A DNA stretch of 64,000 nucleotides, taken from Actinophytocola algeriensis. Lineage in GTDB: Bacteria > Actinomycetota > Actinomycetes > Mycobacteriales > Pseudonocardiaceae. Both the position numbers and the translations under genes were made by a program. Shown piece after piece: positions 18,371 through 26,769 of the stretch (its first letter is position 1; every line of letters starts with the position of its first letter). The stretch covers positions 62,001-126,000 of the forward strand of contig NZ_JACHJQ010000014.1 of NCBI RefSeq assembly GCF_014203735.1, given 5' to 3'. A model generated the notes under the pieces. The model saw only the letters and a program-made list of their open reading frames with translations, was not told the origin of the DNA and made no database searches.

Positions 18371-19015
18371 TTACCGGGGGAAGTACGCGCTGGTCTCGAT
18401 CCGGCCGCTGTCGCAGACCGGGCCGAACTCGAAGTCCACCTCGAACGGGGCGGTCTCGTCGGGTGGGATCACGTTGATGCTCGACGCGGCGGGCTGGCAC
18501 GGGCCGTCCGCCGGCTCGTCACCGGTCGCGACGACACCCCAGTGCAGGATCTTGCCCGCCGCGGCGCCCGGCCGCAGCCGCACCAGCGTCGGCACTGGTC
18601 CCAGCGTGCGCTCCGCCTGTGTCGGCAGGACGTTCTTCGACGCGTCGAGCAGATCCAGGCTGCCGTAACCCCACAGCGTGCACGTCTGCTGACTCTTGTT
18701 GCGCACCACCAGGGTCACGTACCGGCTGCCCGCGGCCGCGTTCTGCGGCTCGACCGTCCCGGCCAGCATTCCCGCCGTGCAGCGGTTCTCCTGGGCAGGC
18801 GGGGACGACTCGCCGCCGGTCGCCGACGACGGGAGTGGCGCCTCGGACGTCGGGGACGTCGGGGACGTCGGGGACGTCGAGGTCGCCGAGGTTGTCGTGG
18901 TCGTCGCGGTCAACCGGGGTGACGTGTCCCCGGCGGCGCCGGGTCTGGCACCGCACCCGCTCAGCGCCACGATCGCCAGTGCGGCGACCACGCAGAGTCG
19001 GCTATGTCGGGCCAC
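18371..19015 (-). CDS. Lipoprotein with DUF4232-like domain
   Basis: 214 residues. A signal peptide ends in the lipobox LSGC, so Cys 21 should be lipidated and the protein anchored outside the membrane. A Thr/Ser/Pro linker (about 32-70) contains an SPT tripeptide repeat. The folded part has four Cys residues and the pattern of DUF4232 (YVTLVVRNKSQQTCTLWGYG...), a family of secreted actinobacterial proteins of unknown function. Confidence 0.8.
   Translation of the reverse strand: MARHSRLCVVAALAIVALSGCGARPGAAGDTSPRLTATTTTTSATSTSPTSPTSPTSEAPLPSSATGGESSPPAQENRCTAGMLAGTVEPQNAAAGSRYVTLVVRNKSQQTCTLWGYGSLDLLDASKNVLPTQAERTLGPVPTLVRLRPGAAAGKILHWGVVATGDEPADGPCQPAASSINVIPPDETAPFEVDFEFGPVCDSGRIETSAYFPR
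18845..18880. repeat. Four 9-bp repeats in the lipoprotein linker
   Basis: GGACGTCGG is repeated four times (last copy one change), encoding the SPT tripeptide run on the minus strand. Unit length is a multiple of three, so copy number can vary without frameshift. Confidence 0.85.
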
Positions 19016-19019
19016 GCCC

Positions 19020-20087
19020 TCACCTCCGAGACGGATCCGCGGTACCCCACGGGGCCGTTAGCATACGCAATCCCGCGATTGGCCCGGTCCACACGTACGT
19101 CCAGCACAAACGCCCGCCTGGTAACGCAACGCGCACGCGCGAGTACTCGTCACCCTCGTATTCGTCCAAAATGGACAGAGCGCTGGCGGGTTGTGCCAGG
19201 TCCACCGCCCAACCGGACACGCCGGGCCCGTCTCCCAGTCGTAGCGCGGGATAGCCGAGCCCGGTGTCGAACAAGGTGCCGGGAAGTGCTGTGGCATGCG
19301 GTTTCCCGGTCGCGTGCGGCTCGAGCCGCCACCAGTCCGACGCGTCCGGGCGGAGCGTGCCGTAGACGAAAACGCGGCCGGGGAAGTCTTCCGGCGCTGG
19401 CGGGCCGTTGATCTCACGCACGGTGAGCCCGTCGGTACTCGCTGGTGTGCCGACCAGGGCGGCGGCACCGGACTGCGGAACGTCCAGGCAGCGCACGGGT
19501 TTCCCGCGTTCGCCGCCGGCCAGCAGCGGCAGGCGGCGCGGCGCGGCGGCGACGTACGCGAGTGGACCATCGACGACCGTCCCGTTGGTCAGCCGGACCT
19601 CACCGGTGTCCACACGGGCCAGACGGTAGCGCTCACCTCGGCCCTCGCACCGGTCGAGCACCGCGACCTGGTCGAGCGTGGCGAACCAGATCGCGTGGTC
19701 CTCGGTGTTGCCGGGCAGCGCGGCGAGCGTCGCGGGCCGCTGGTCGTCGACCACGCGCAACCCGCTCGCCCAGACCGCGGCGAGATCCGTGCAGCGCGCG
19801 CGGAACAGCACGGCCGGGCCGTCGAGACCCAGCGCGTCCCGCAACCACGTGATCTTCGACGGGCACGCGTTCGAGCCGTAACAGAGCACCGGCACGCGTT
19901 CGCGGAGCGGTACGGCGTTCCGTGTCGCGAGCCAGTCGTCGAGGTCCCGGCCGTCGGCGCGCCAGCCCGACGACGCCACCGGGTCGGGGGTCAGCTCCCA
20001 CCCGGTGGCGTCGTCGTGCACGTAGGAAACCGGTGGGCGGCGGCCCGGATAGGGCACCGCCGGGTAGTCCTCGTCGGCGAAGCTCAC
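19020..20087 (-). CDS. Gamma-glutamylcyclotransferase-like protein with two GGCT domains
   Basis: 355 residues. The N-terminal half has VLCYGSNACPSK with a later VLDRCEGRGERYRLARV. The C-terminal half has VFVYGTLRPDASDWW with LDEYEGDEYSRVRV. Each pair matches the YGS/T substrate loop and the catalytic Glu of the GGCT/AIG2 fold. Two complete sets imply a tandem fusion. The family cyclises gamma-glutamyl amino acids or related amides; the substrate is unknown. The gene ends 4 bp before the lipoprotein start, so the two may be cotranscribed. Confidence 0.8.
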   Translation of the reverse strand: MSFADEDYPAVPYPGRRPPVSYVHDDATGWELTPDPVASSGWRADGRDLDDWLATRNAVPLRERVPVLCYGSNACPSKITWLRDALGLDGPAVLFRARCTDLAAVWASGLRVVDDQRPATLAALPGNTEDHAIWFATLDQVAVLDRCEGRGERYRLARVDTGEVRLTNGTVVDGPLAYVAAAPRRLPLLAGGERGKPVRCLDVPQSGAAALVGTPASTDGLTVREINGPPAPEDFPGRVFVYGTLRPDASDWWRLEPHATGKPHATALPGTLFDTGLGYPALRLGDGPGVSGWAVDLAQPASALSILDEYEGDEYSRVRVALPGGRLCWTYVWTGPIAGLRMLTAPWGTADPSRR

Positions 20088-20099
20088 GCCCCTACCGTG

Positions 20100-21386
20100 T
20101 CAGAGGCGCGGCAGCTTCTTCCACGGCGGCGCGATGATGTAAGCCACGCCACCCGGACCGCCGGAGATGCCGCCCGACGCGTTGTGGCGCTTGGTGCGCA
20201 GCCAGATGTTCGCGAACTGGTCGCGCTTGTAGACATTCCGGACGGCTTCGTTGCTGCTGGAAGCGGGGTCGTTCGCGATGATGTCGCCGTTCTCGGTGAA
20301 CCCGACGACAACCATGATGTGGCCCGCCGTGCCGTAGCCGGCGCCGTCCAGCTCGCTCGCGAGGAACGACTGCGAGGTGATCACCGGGATGCCCGCCTTG
20401 ATGTACTTCTCGAGGTCGGTGATCGAGGACAGGCGGGTGATGTGCCCGTTGAGTCCGAAGGAGGCGGCGTAGGCGGTGTTGAACGGCCAGTTGCCGGTGC
20501 CGTCGTAGTCGTGGTCGTAGGTGAAGCGGGCGGCGTGCGGGACCGTCGGGTCGGCGAGGTTCGGGTCGACCCAGTCCAGGTCCTCGTCGCTGGGCTTCTT
20601 GCCCCAGTACTCGATCACCATCTCCGTCGAGGTCGGGCTGCACCACGCCTCGCCGCCACCGCCGTACTCCGGGTACTCGCCGGCATGGGTGTTCTGCGAG
20701 TAGCGCGGCACCGGCAGCTCGGTGCCCCACGCGCCCGCCGACGGTCCGGCGGGGACGGTGAACCGGTCGGGGATGTTCGAGGTCATCGCCCCGACCATGC
20801 CCAGCCGAGGCGTGCTGTGCGTGCCCCGTTCCCGGTAGAGGGTGACGCGGAGCTGGTAGGACGAGATCGGCTGCTCGGCGACGAACGTGTCCACGTCGAC
20901 GTACCCGACGGCGTCCTCCTGGCCGGGCACGGTCGTGCGGATGACGTCGCTGTCACCCAGCGCCCAGCGGGCCATCGTGTACCAGCTGCTCTTGGTGCCG
21001 GCGCTGGTCGTGCCCTGCATCTCGACCTGGAGCCAGGTGTTCTTGGGGGTCTTGGCGTTCCACGAGGCGACGAGCTGGGTGGCGTCGAAGCCCTGCCGGT
21101 ACTTCGGCGACGTCCACCGGCCGAACTCGTAGGTGCGGGTCGTGCCGAGATCGGGCTCGGTGTGCTCGACGGTACCCACCGGCCGGGCGATGACCAGCCC
21201 GCCCGGTGTGGGGAGCAGCCCCTCGGACTGGCCCCTGAGGAAGTCGGACATGGACCGCCACTGCCGGAAGTCGACCGGCGCACCGGTGGCCGGCGCGGCC
21301 GCCACGGGCGCGGGGGACAGCGACATGACGAGAGCGACTCCAAGCCCGGCGGCAACCGTGCCAAGACGTGACGAGTGTGCGCGCAT
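20100..21386 (-). CDS. Secreted C39-like cysteine peptidase
   Basis: 428 residues with a Sec signal peptide (cleavage probably after VAAAPA near 34). Residues 40-220 form a beta-rich domain of unknown type. Residues 225-428 fit peptidase C39_2: ELPVPRYSQNTHAGEYPEYGG precedes the nucleophile in GEAWCSPTSTEM, His is in AGHIMVVVGF and Asp in IANDPAS. C39_2 proteins are distinct from bacteriocin-exporter C39 domains and are usually secreted. Substrate unknown. It has its own 185-bp upstream region. Confidence 0.85.
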   Translation of the reverse strand: MRAHSSRLGTVAAGLGVALVMSLSPAPVAAAPATGAPVDFRQWRSMSDFLRGQSEGLLPTPGGLVIARPVGTVEHTEPDLGTTRTYEFGRWTSPKYRQGFDATQLVASWNAKTPKNTWLQVEMQGTTSAGTKSSWYTMARWALGDSDVIRTTVPGQEDAVGYVDVDTFVAEQPISSYQLRVTLYRERGTHSTPRLGMVGAMTSNIPDRFTVPAGPSAGAWGTELPVPRYSQNTHAGEYPEYGGGGEAWCSPTSTEMVIEYWGKKPSDEDLDWVDPNLADPTVPHAARFTYDHDYDGTGNWPFNTAYAASFGLNGHITRLSSITDLEKYIKAGIPVITSQSFLASELDGAGYGTAGHIMVVVGFTENGDIIANDPASSSNEAVRNVYKRDQFANIWLRTKRHNASGGISGGPGGVAYIIAPPWKKLPRL

Positions 21387-21571
21387 GCGAATGATTTTCC
21401 TGTGCAGCCTAGATCATGTAAACAGGTGCCAATTGCCCGACGGGGCGGGTTGTGCACAGGATGGGCACATGTTGGGCCGGTTTTGTCGACTTTGACCGCT
21501 ATGCCGGATTTTCCGACGACGGTGGCCGGTGGGTTCGTGAGGTGTCGGGGTGCAGTCGAGTCGAGCCCGGG

Positions 21572-22141
21572 TCAGCTCAGGTCTTCCTCTTCCAGTTCCT
21601 TCAGGAAGTCCGACCAGAACTGCTCCACGCACCGCTCGTAGCGGATCCCCAGCTCAATCGTCTTGACCTGCCACCGGTCCGCATAGTCCACGATCTCCGT
21701 GCGCTGGTCCTCGTACGCGTCCGCGCGCTCGCGGTGCGACTCGTGCCGGTCCCTGGCCAGCTGCAGCAGGTCCTTCCGCGTGCCGAAGTTCAGGAAGAAC
21801 AGCTTCAGCAGACCGAGATCGCGCACCTCGGTCTGGTCCACCGTCGGCGACGACAGCCATTCGCGCAGTGCCTCGCGGCCCGGGGGCAGGATCGAGTAGG
21901 TGCGCCGTCTGCGGCCGCCCTCCTCGACCTCTTCCGCCACGTACCCGTCGGCCACCAGGCGGGCCGGCTCGTCGTACAGCTGGGAGTGTGCGAAGGCCCA
22001 GAAGTTGCCGATCGTGTTGGCGACCCACTGCTTCAGGTCGTAGCTCGTCGCAGGCGAGTAGCTCAGCATGCCAAGCACGACGTACGACGTCGCGGTCAAC
22101 TTCCGTGTACGAGGTTCCGGCACGCGGCCGACGATACCCAT
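21572..22141 (-). CDS. PadR-family transcriptional regulator
   Basis: 189 residues. The N-terminal winged helix (about 8-90) starts TATSYVVLGMLSYSPATSYDLKQWV, typical of PadR. The C-terminal helical domain (Vir_act_alpha_C) runs from about 95. Effector unknown. It precedes the C39-like peptidase gene on the same strand, but 185 bp apart. Nearest likely target is unclear. Confidence 0.88.
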   Translation of the reverse strand: MGIVGRVPEPRTRKLTATSYVVLGMLSYSPATSYDLKQWVANTIGNFWAFAHSQLYDEPARLVADGYVAEEVEEGGRRRRTYSILPPGREALREWLSSPTVDQTEVRDLGLLKLFFLNFGTRKDLLQLARDRHESHRERADAYEDQRTEIVDYADRWQVKTIELGIRYERCVEQFWSDFLKELEEEDLS

Positions 22142-22186
22142 CCCGGACAGTCGGTGGCGACCATTTGGCCTACCCCGTATGGGGTA

Positions 22187-22576
22187 TCACAGCACCGCTT
22201 GGCTCTGCGTAACCCTTGCCACCAGCCGTTTTTCGTCATCCACAACGTCGGATTCGACTACGATGATCCGCCGACCGACATGGAGCGGACGGGCTATCGC
22301 GGTCGCGTACCCCGACCGCACGGCACGGAGGAAGTTGGTCTTCGACTCGATCGTCGTCGTGCCCTCCGCGCCGGACGGCAGGTTGAGGAACGCGCACAGG
22401 GCGCCGATGTTGTCCGCCAGCGCCATCAGCACGCCGCCGTTGAGGGCGCCGCCCGAGGTGCACAGCGGCTCGGACCACGCCACCCTGCCGCGTACCTCGG
22501 CCGCGTCCGCGGCGAGCACCTCGATGCCGAGGTGCGCCGCGAACGGGACGAGTTTCCCCAGGTCGATGGTGGTCAT
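22187..22576 (-). CDS. Hotdog-fold thioesterase (PaaI/DUF4442-like)
   Basis: 129 residues, the length of a single hotdog domain. GGALNGGVLMALADNIGALCAF is the long central helix with the Asn/Gly entry seen in PaaI-like thioesterases; the catalytic carboxylate is probably Asp in ALAD. The start (ATG at 22576) overlaps the stop of the acyl-CoA ligase gene (ATGA), so it probably hydrolyses a CoA ester from the same pathway. Confidence 0.85.
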   Translation of the reverse strand: MTTIDLGKLVPFAAHLGIEVLAADAAEVRGRVAWSEPLCTSGGALNGGVLMALADNIGALCAFLNLPSGAEGTTTIESKTNFLRAVRSGYATAIARPLHVGRRIIVVESDVVDDEKRLVARVTQSQAVL

Positions 22577-24210
22577 GTCAGGTGTGCGATGTCCAGCGAG
22601 CCGTCCGCGGCCGCCGCCCGCAGGCGCTTCTTGTCGAACTTGCCGACCGACGTCTTCGGCACCTCGTCGATGAACGTCCAGTTCTCCGGCAGCTGCCACT
22701 TCGCGACCTTGTCCGACAGGAACGACTGCAGCTCGGCGGGCGTGGTCTTCTCCCCGGAGCGCAGCACCACCGCCACCAGCGGCCGCTCGGACCACTTCTC
22801 GTCCGGCACGCCGATGACCGCGGCCTCTGCGACCGCCGGGTGGGACATCACGGCGTTCTCCAGGTCCACCGACGAGATCCACTCGCCACCGGACTTGATG
22901 ATGTCCTTCGACCGGTCGGTCAACCGCAGGAAGCCGTCCGGGGTGATCGCGCCGACGTCGCCGGTGCGCAGCCAGCCGTCCGGCGAGAACTTCTCGGAGC
23001 CCTCCTGACCAGGCTCGACGCGGTAGTACGCCGCCGCGACCCACGGGCCGGCGCACTCCAGCTCACCGACGGCCTCGTTGTCCCACGGCAACTCGTTGCC
23101 GTCGTCGTCCACCAGCCGCGCCCGCACCGACGCGGGGAACCGGCCCTGCAGGATCCGGTACTCCCACGCGTCCTCCGGCGACAGCCCGGCCGGCGGCCGG
23201 GACACCGAACCGAGCGGTGAGGTCTCGGTCATGCCCCACGCGTGGATGATCGTGACGCCGAGCTTGTCGAACGCCGCCATCAGCGACGGCGGGCACGCGG
23301 AACCACCGACGACAGCACGCCCGAGCGGCGCCAGGTCCTGCGGTTTCTGGTCCAGCAGCGCGAGCAGGCCCTGCCAGATCGTCGGCACCGCGCCGGCCAT
23401 CGTCGGCTTCTCCGCGGCGATCATCGCGGCCAGCGGCTCCGGTTGCAGGAACCGGTCGGGCATGATCAGCGACGCACCCACCATGAGCGCCGCGTAGGGC
23501 AGTCCCCACGACATCGCGTGGAACTGCGGGACGATCACCAGGGCCCGGTCTGCCTGCGACAACGCCATCGAGTCGGTCATGCAGACCTGCATCGAGTGCA
23601 GCCAGATCGACCGGTGCGTGTAGACGACGCCCTTCGGGTCGCCGGTGGTGCCGGACGTGTAGCACATCGCGGCGGCCGCGTTCTCGTCCACGACCGGCCA
23701 CTCGAACTCGTCGGGCTGCCCGTCCAGCAGCTCGGCGTAGGAGTGCACGGTCACCCCCTCGGGGGCCTGCAGCGACGACGGGTCGCCGTTGACGACCACG
23801 ACGTGCCTGACCGTCTCGAACGTCGGCAGGACCTTCGCGAGCAGCGGCACCAGCGTGCCGTCGACCAGCACCACGTGGTCCTCGGCGTGGTTCGCGACGT
23901 AGGTCAGCTGCTCGGGGAACAGCCGGATGTTGAGCGTGTGCAGGACCGCACCCATGGCGGGCACCGCGAGGTAGGCGACGAGGTGCTCGTTGTTGTTCCA
24001 CATGAAGGTGCCGACGCGCTGGTCGGACGTGACGCCGAGACCGCGCAGCGCGTGCGCGAGCCGCGCCGCCTCCTGCCCGACCTCGGCGAACGTGCTCCGG
24101 CGCGCCTCGGCCCCGGTCCAGGTGACGACCTCGGCGCCTCCGTGGATGCGACTGCCGTGGCGAAGAAGGTTCGCGATGGACAGTTGACCGTCCTGCATGG
24201 TGCCCAACAT
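22573..24210 (-). CDS. Long-chain-fatty-acid-CoA ligase (AMP-forming)
   Basis: 545 residues of the ANL superfamily. Motifs are in order: P-loop MCYTSGTTGDPKGV, IHAWGMTETSPLGS, WLRTGDVGAITPDGFLRLTDRSKDIIKSGGEW, and C-terminal catalytic Lys in KTSVGKFDKKRLR. It resembles the medium/long-chain FadD group used in beta-oxidation. Translationally coupled to the downstream thioesterase. Start ATG 24210; a Met four codons later is possible. Confidence 0.92.
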   Translation of the reverse strand: MLGTMQDGQLSIANLLRHGSRIHGGAEVVTWTGAEARRSTFAEVGQEAARLAHALRGLGVTSDQRVGTFMWNNNEHLVAYLAVPAMGAVLHTLNIRLFPEQLTYVANHAEDHVVLVDGTLVPLLAKVLPTFETVRHVVVVNGDPSSLQAPEGVTVHSYAELLDGQPDEFEWPVVDENAAAAMCYTSGTTGDPKGVVYTHRSIWLHSMQVCMTDSMALSQADRALVIVPQFHAMSWGLPYAALMVGASLIMPDRFLQPEPLAAMIAAEKPTMAGAVPTIWQGLLALLDQKPQDLAPLGRAVVGGSACPPSLMAAFDKLGVTIIHAWGMTETSPLGSVSRPPAGLSPEDAWEYRILQGRFPASVRARLVDDDGNELPWDNEAVGELECAGPWVAAAYYRVEPGQEGSEKFSPDGWLRTGDVGAITPDGFLRLTDRSKDIIKSGGEWISSVDLENAVMSHPAVAEAAVIGVPDEKWSERPLVAVVLRSGEKTTPAELQSFLSDKVAKWQLPENWTFIDEVPKTSVGKFDKKRLRAAAADGSLDIAHLT

Positions 24211-24478
24211 CGCTGTTCAGCTCCCGTGTACTGGTGGGTACGTTGGCCCGAACATTAGTGCCGGAACAGCGTTCGTGAATACGGGTAACGCTGTGTGTCG
24301 GACCCCCGGAAGGTGGGTTACCTGCGGTTTCGGCGCGAACTCTTCGCGTGTCGCGCGTATGTTGCAGGTCGTAGATGTGTTTACTGGCAGCGGCGCCGCG
24401 GGGGAGCGGTCCAGGTTTCACCTGGTCGTCGGCCTGCGCGGGACGCGCCAGCAGTCGGATTAGGAAGGAAACACCACG

Positions 24479-24790
24479 GTGGCTCTGCCCACGTTGACTC
24501 CAGAGCAGCGCGCAGACGCGCTGGCCAAGGCGGCGGAGGCGCGCAAGGCGCGCTCCGAGCTGTTGGCGTCGATCAAGTCCGGCGAGCGGACCATCGCGTC
24601 GGTGCTTGGCAAGGCGAAGGAAGACAAGACCATCGGCAAGACCAAGGTCGCCGCGCTGCTGAAGGCGGTGCCGGGCCTGGGTGCCGTCAAGGTGGCCGCG
24701 CTGCTCGAGCAGACCGGCATCGACCCGGACCGGCGTGCCGCCGGCCTCGGCGACCGCCAGCGCTCCGCGCTGATCGACGCGCTGAACTGA
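24479..24790 (+). CDS. mihF: Actinobacterial integration host factor
   Basis: 103-residue basic DNA-binding protein of the mIHF/sIHF family, which bends DNA and shapes the nucleoid. It is all alpha-helical with a helix-two-turn-helix: the core ERTIASVLGKAKEDKTIGK is followed by VAALLKAVPGLGAVKVAALL. GTG start with GGAAGGAAACACCAC before it, and a strong terminator after it. In mycobacteria and streptomycetes this gene lies between pyrF and gmk; here it stands alone. Confidence 0.92.
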   Translation: MALPTLTPEQRADALAKAAEARKARSELLASIKSGERTIASVLGKAKEDKTIGKTKVAALLKAVPGLGAVKVAALLEQTGIDPDRRAAGLGDRQRSALIDALN

Positions 24791-24800
24791 CACACGCCTC

Positions 24801-24837
24801 TTCAGGGCCCGCGGGTGCACTGCTCGCGGGCCCTGAA
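24801..24837. terminator. Hairpin terminator after mihF
   Basis: Perfect 13-bp stem TTCAGGGCCCGCG (24801-24813) with its complement at 24825-24837 and an 11-nt loop. Confidence 0.88.
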
Positions 24838-24898
24838 CGTGTTCAAAATCCTACCCGCGAGTGAGTTTGGCGGCCGGTTCGGTGGGCATGATGGTGGG

Positions 24899-26026
24899 GT
24901 GATCGAGGACTATCGCCCCGGCTCGTTCCTGCTGACGTCCCCCCGCCGGGCGGTGCTGGCGACCGGCGAACGACAGATCGTCACCGAACCCGACCCGGAC
25001 GAGCTGGCCAAGCGGGTCACGAAGCTCCTGGTCGACTCCGACACCCCGGTCGCGGTGGGCGCGCTCCCGTTCGACACCGACGCGGCACCCCACATCGTGC
25101 TGCCGGAGGCGGCCCGCTGGTCGGGCCCGCTGCCCGCGAGTCCCCGCGAGCCCGTCGGCGCCGCCGTGTCCGTCGAGCCGGTGCCCTCCCGCGCCGGCTA
25201 CGCGCGGGCCGTGGCCGCAGCCGTCGACTCCCTGCGCGCCGGTGAGCTGCGCAAAGTGGTGCTGGCCCGATCGCTGCGGCTGACCATGGCCGCCCCGGTA
25301 GACGTGCGCACGCTGCTCGCGAACCTCGTGTCCGACAACGCCTCGGGCTTCACGTACGCCGTGGACCTGCCGTGCGCGTCCGGCCGCCGCACCCTCGTTG
25401 GCGCGACCCCGGAGATGCTGGTGTCCCGCACCGGCATGACCGTCGTCGCGAACCCCCTCGCCGGGTCGATCCCGCGCGAGCAGGACCCCGAAGCAGACCG
25501 CGCGGCCGGCGAGTCGCTCCTGGCGTCGGCGAAGGACCGCGACGAACACCGCGTGGTGGTCGAGGCGGTGGCCGAGGGGCTGCGCCCGTTCTGCCGCACC
25601 CTCGCCGTGCCCGCCGAGCCGTCGCTGGTCAAGACCACCGCGGTGTGGCACCTGTCGACCCGCATCGAGGGCGAGCTGCGCGACCCGGGCATCACGTCAC
25701 TGCGGCTGGCGAGCGCACTGCACCCGACCCCCGCCGTCTGTGGCACCCCGGCCGCCGCGGCCCGCTCGACGATCACCGCACTGGAGCCGTTCGACCGCGG
25801 GTTCTACGCGGGCGCCGTCGGCTGGTGCGACGCCGACGGCGACGGCGAGTGGGTGGTCGGCATCCGCTGCGGCGAGCTGACCGAACCGGTCACCGGCCCG
25901 TCGACCATGACCCTGTACTCGGGCGCCGGCATCATGCCCGCCTCCGTGCCGGAACTGGAGGTCACGGAGACCTCGGCGAAGTTCCGGACCCTGCTGCGCG
26001 CGATGGGCCTACACCTGGACGGCTAG
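24899..26026 (+). CDS. dhbC: Isochorismate synthase (DhbC/EntC type)
   Basis: Converts chorismate to isochorismate with Mg2+, for catecholate siderophores or menaquinone. 375 residues of the chorismate-utilising fold. Visible motifs: LRKVVLARSL (Lys general base), LVGATPEMLVSR, NPLAGSIPREQDP, SALHPTPAVCGTP, RGFYAGAVGW and TLYSGAGIMPASVPELE. GTG 24899 gives the expected N-terminus. It lacks dhbA/B/E partners here but is convergent with a PPTase gene, overlapping it by 18 bp, which favours a siderophore link. Menaquinone (MenF) is the alternative. Confidence 0.9.
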   Translation: MIEDYRPGSFLLTSPRRAVLATGERQIVTEPDPDELAKRVTKLLVDSDTPVAVGALPFDTDAAPHIVLPEAARWSGPLPASPREPVGAAVSVEPVPSRAGYARAVAAAVDSLRAGELRKVVLARSLRLTMAAPVDVRTLLANLVSDNASGFTYAVDLPCASGRRTLVGATPEMLVSRTGMTVVANPLAGSIPREQDPEADRAAGESLLASAKDRDEHRVVVEAVAEGLRPFCRTLAVPAEPSLVKTTAVWHLSTRIEGELRDPGITSLRLASALHPTPAVCGTPAAAARSTITALEPFDRGFYAGAVGWCDADGDGEWVVGIRCGELTEPVTGPSTMTLYSGAGIMPASVPELEVTETSAKFRTLLRAMGLHLDG

Positions 26027-26716
26027 CCGCGCGATGAGGTCGGCCGCGTCGCGTTCGGTGACGGCCGGTGCCTCGCCGCCGAACACGGCGACACTGGCGC
26101 GGTACCCGTCGCCCGGCGTCAGGTCCGCCATGTGCACGGTCGCGACGTCGACCTCGGCCGCGTCGGAGGCGACGACCCGCGGCGGCTGGTCGTGCGCGGT
26201 GAGCGTCAGCTTGCTCATCGGCACGGTCATCCCCTTCCCGGTGGCCTTGACGACGGCTTCCTTGCGGGACCAGTAGGTGAAGAAGGCGCCCGTGCGGTCC
26301 GCACGGGGAACGCTCTCGAAGGTGGCCAGCTCGGCTGGCGAGAACGCGATCCCGGCAAGCCCGTCGATCTCGGCGTCCCGCACCTCCTCGACGTCCACCC
26401 CGACCGGCGCGTTGTCGGTGACGGCGAGCGCGACCCAGTCCCCGGAGTGCGAGATCGACACCTCGATGCCCTCGACCTTCGGCTTGCCGTGGGGCTTGCC
26501 GCAGTCGAAGCAGGAGCTGTCGATGGTGATGTCCCTCGGCTGTTTGCCCAGCTCAGCGGCCGCCACGCCGCGGATCAGCGCGCGGCCGGTGAGGAAGCGC
26601 CGCTTGTCGGCGTCCCGGCGGTAGTTGCCGTACCGCGTCCGCTCGATGTCGTCGAGGAGGTCGAGGAGCGCCGCCGTCTCGGCAGCCGGGTGCGCCCACC
26701 ACACGTCGCATCGCAT
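26009..26716 (-). CDS. Sfp-type 4'-phosphopantetheinyl transferase
   Basis: Loads the phosphopantetheine arm from CoA onto carrier proteins of NRPS/PKS or fatty acid synthases. 235 residues. Mg2+-binding GVDVEEV and WSRKEAVVKATGKGM are the two hallmark motifs, and VSISHSGDWVALAV lies before them. ATG 26716 is chosen because MRCDVWWAHP is the usual N-terminus. It overlaps the convergent isochorismate synthase gene by 18 bp and lies 53 bp after the VWA protein gene. Confidence 0.92.
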   Translation of the reverse strand: MRCDVWWAHPAAETAALLDLLDDIERTRYGNYRRDADKRRFLTGRALIRGVAAAELGKQPRDITIDSSCFDCGKPHGKPKVEGIEVSISHSGDWVALAVTDNAPVGVDVEEVRDAEIDGLAGIAFSPAELATFESVPRADRTGAFFTYWSRKEAVVKATGKGMTVPMSKLTLTAHDQPPRVVASDAAEVDVATVHMADLTPGDGYRASVAVFGGEAPAVTERDAADLIARLAVQV

Positions 26717-26769
26717 GCCCCGATCATGCCGCACGGGGCCTGGACATCCGCTCGTATCGGGCCAGCCCG

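Noticed and set aside
18845-18880. CRISPR-like or satellite array
   Set aside because: Four 9-bp units without spacers; they encode an SPT linker in the lipoprotein.
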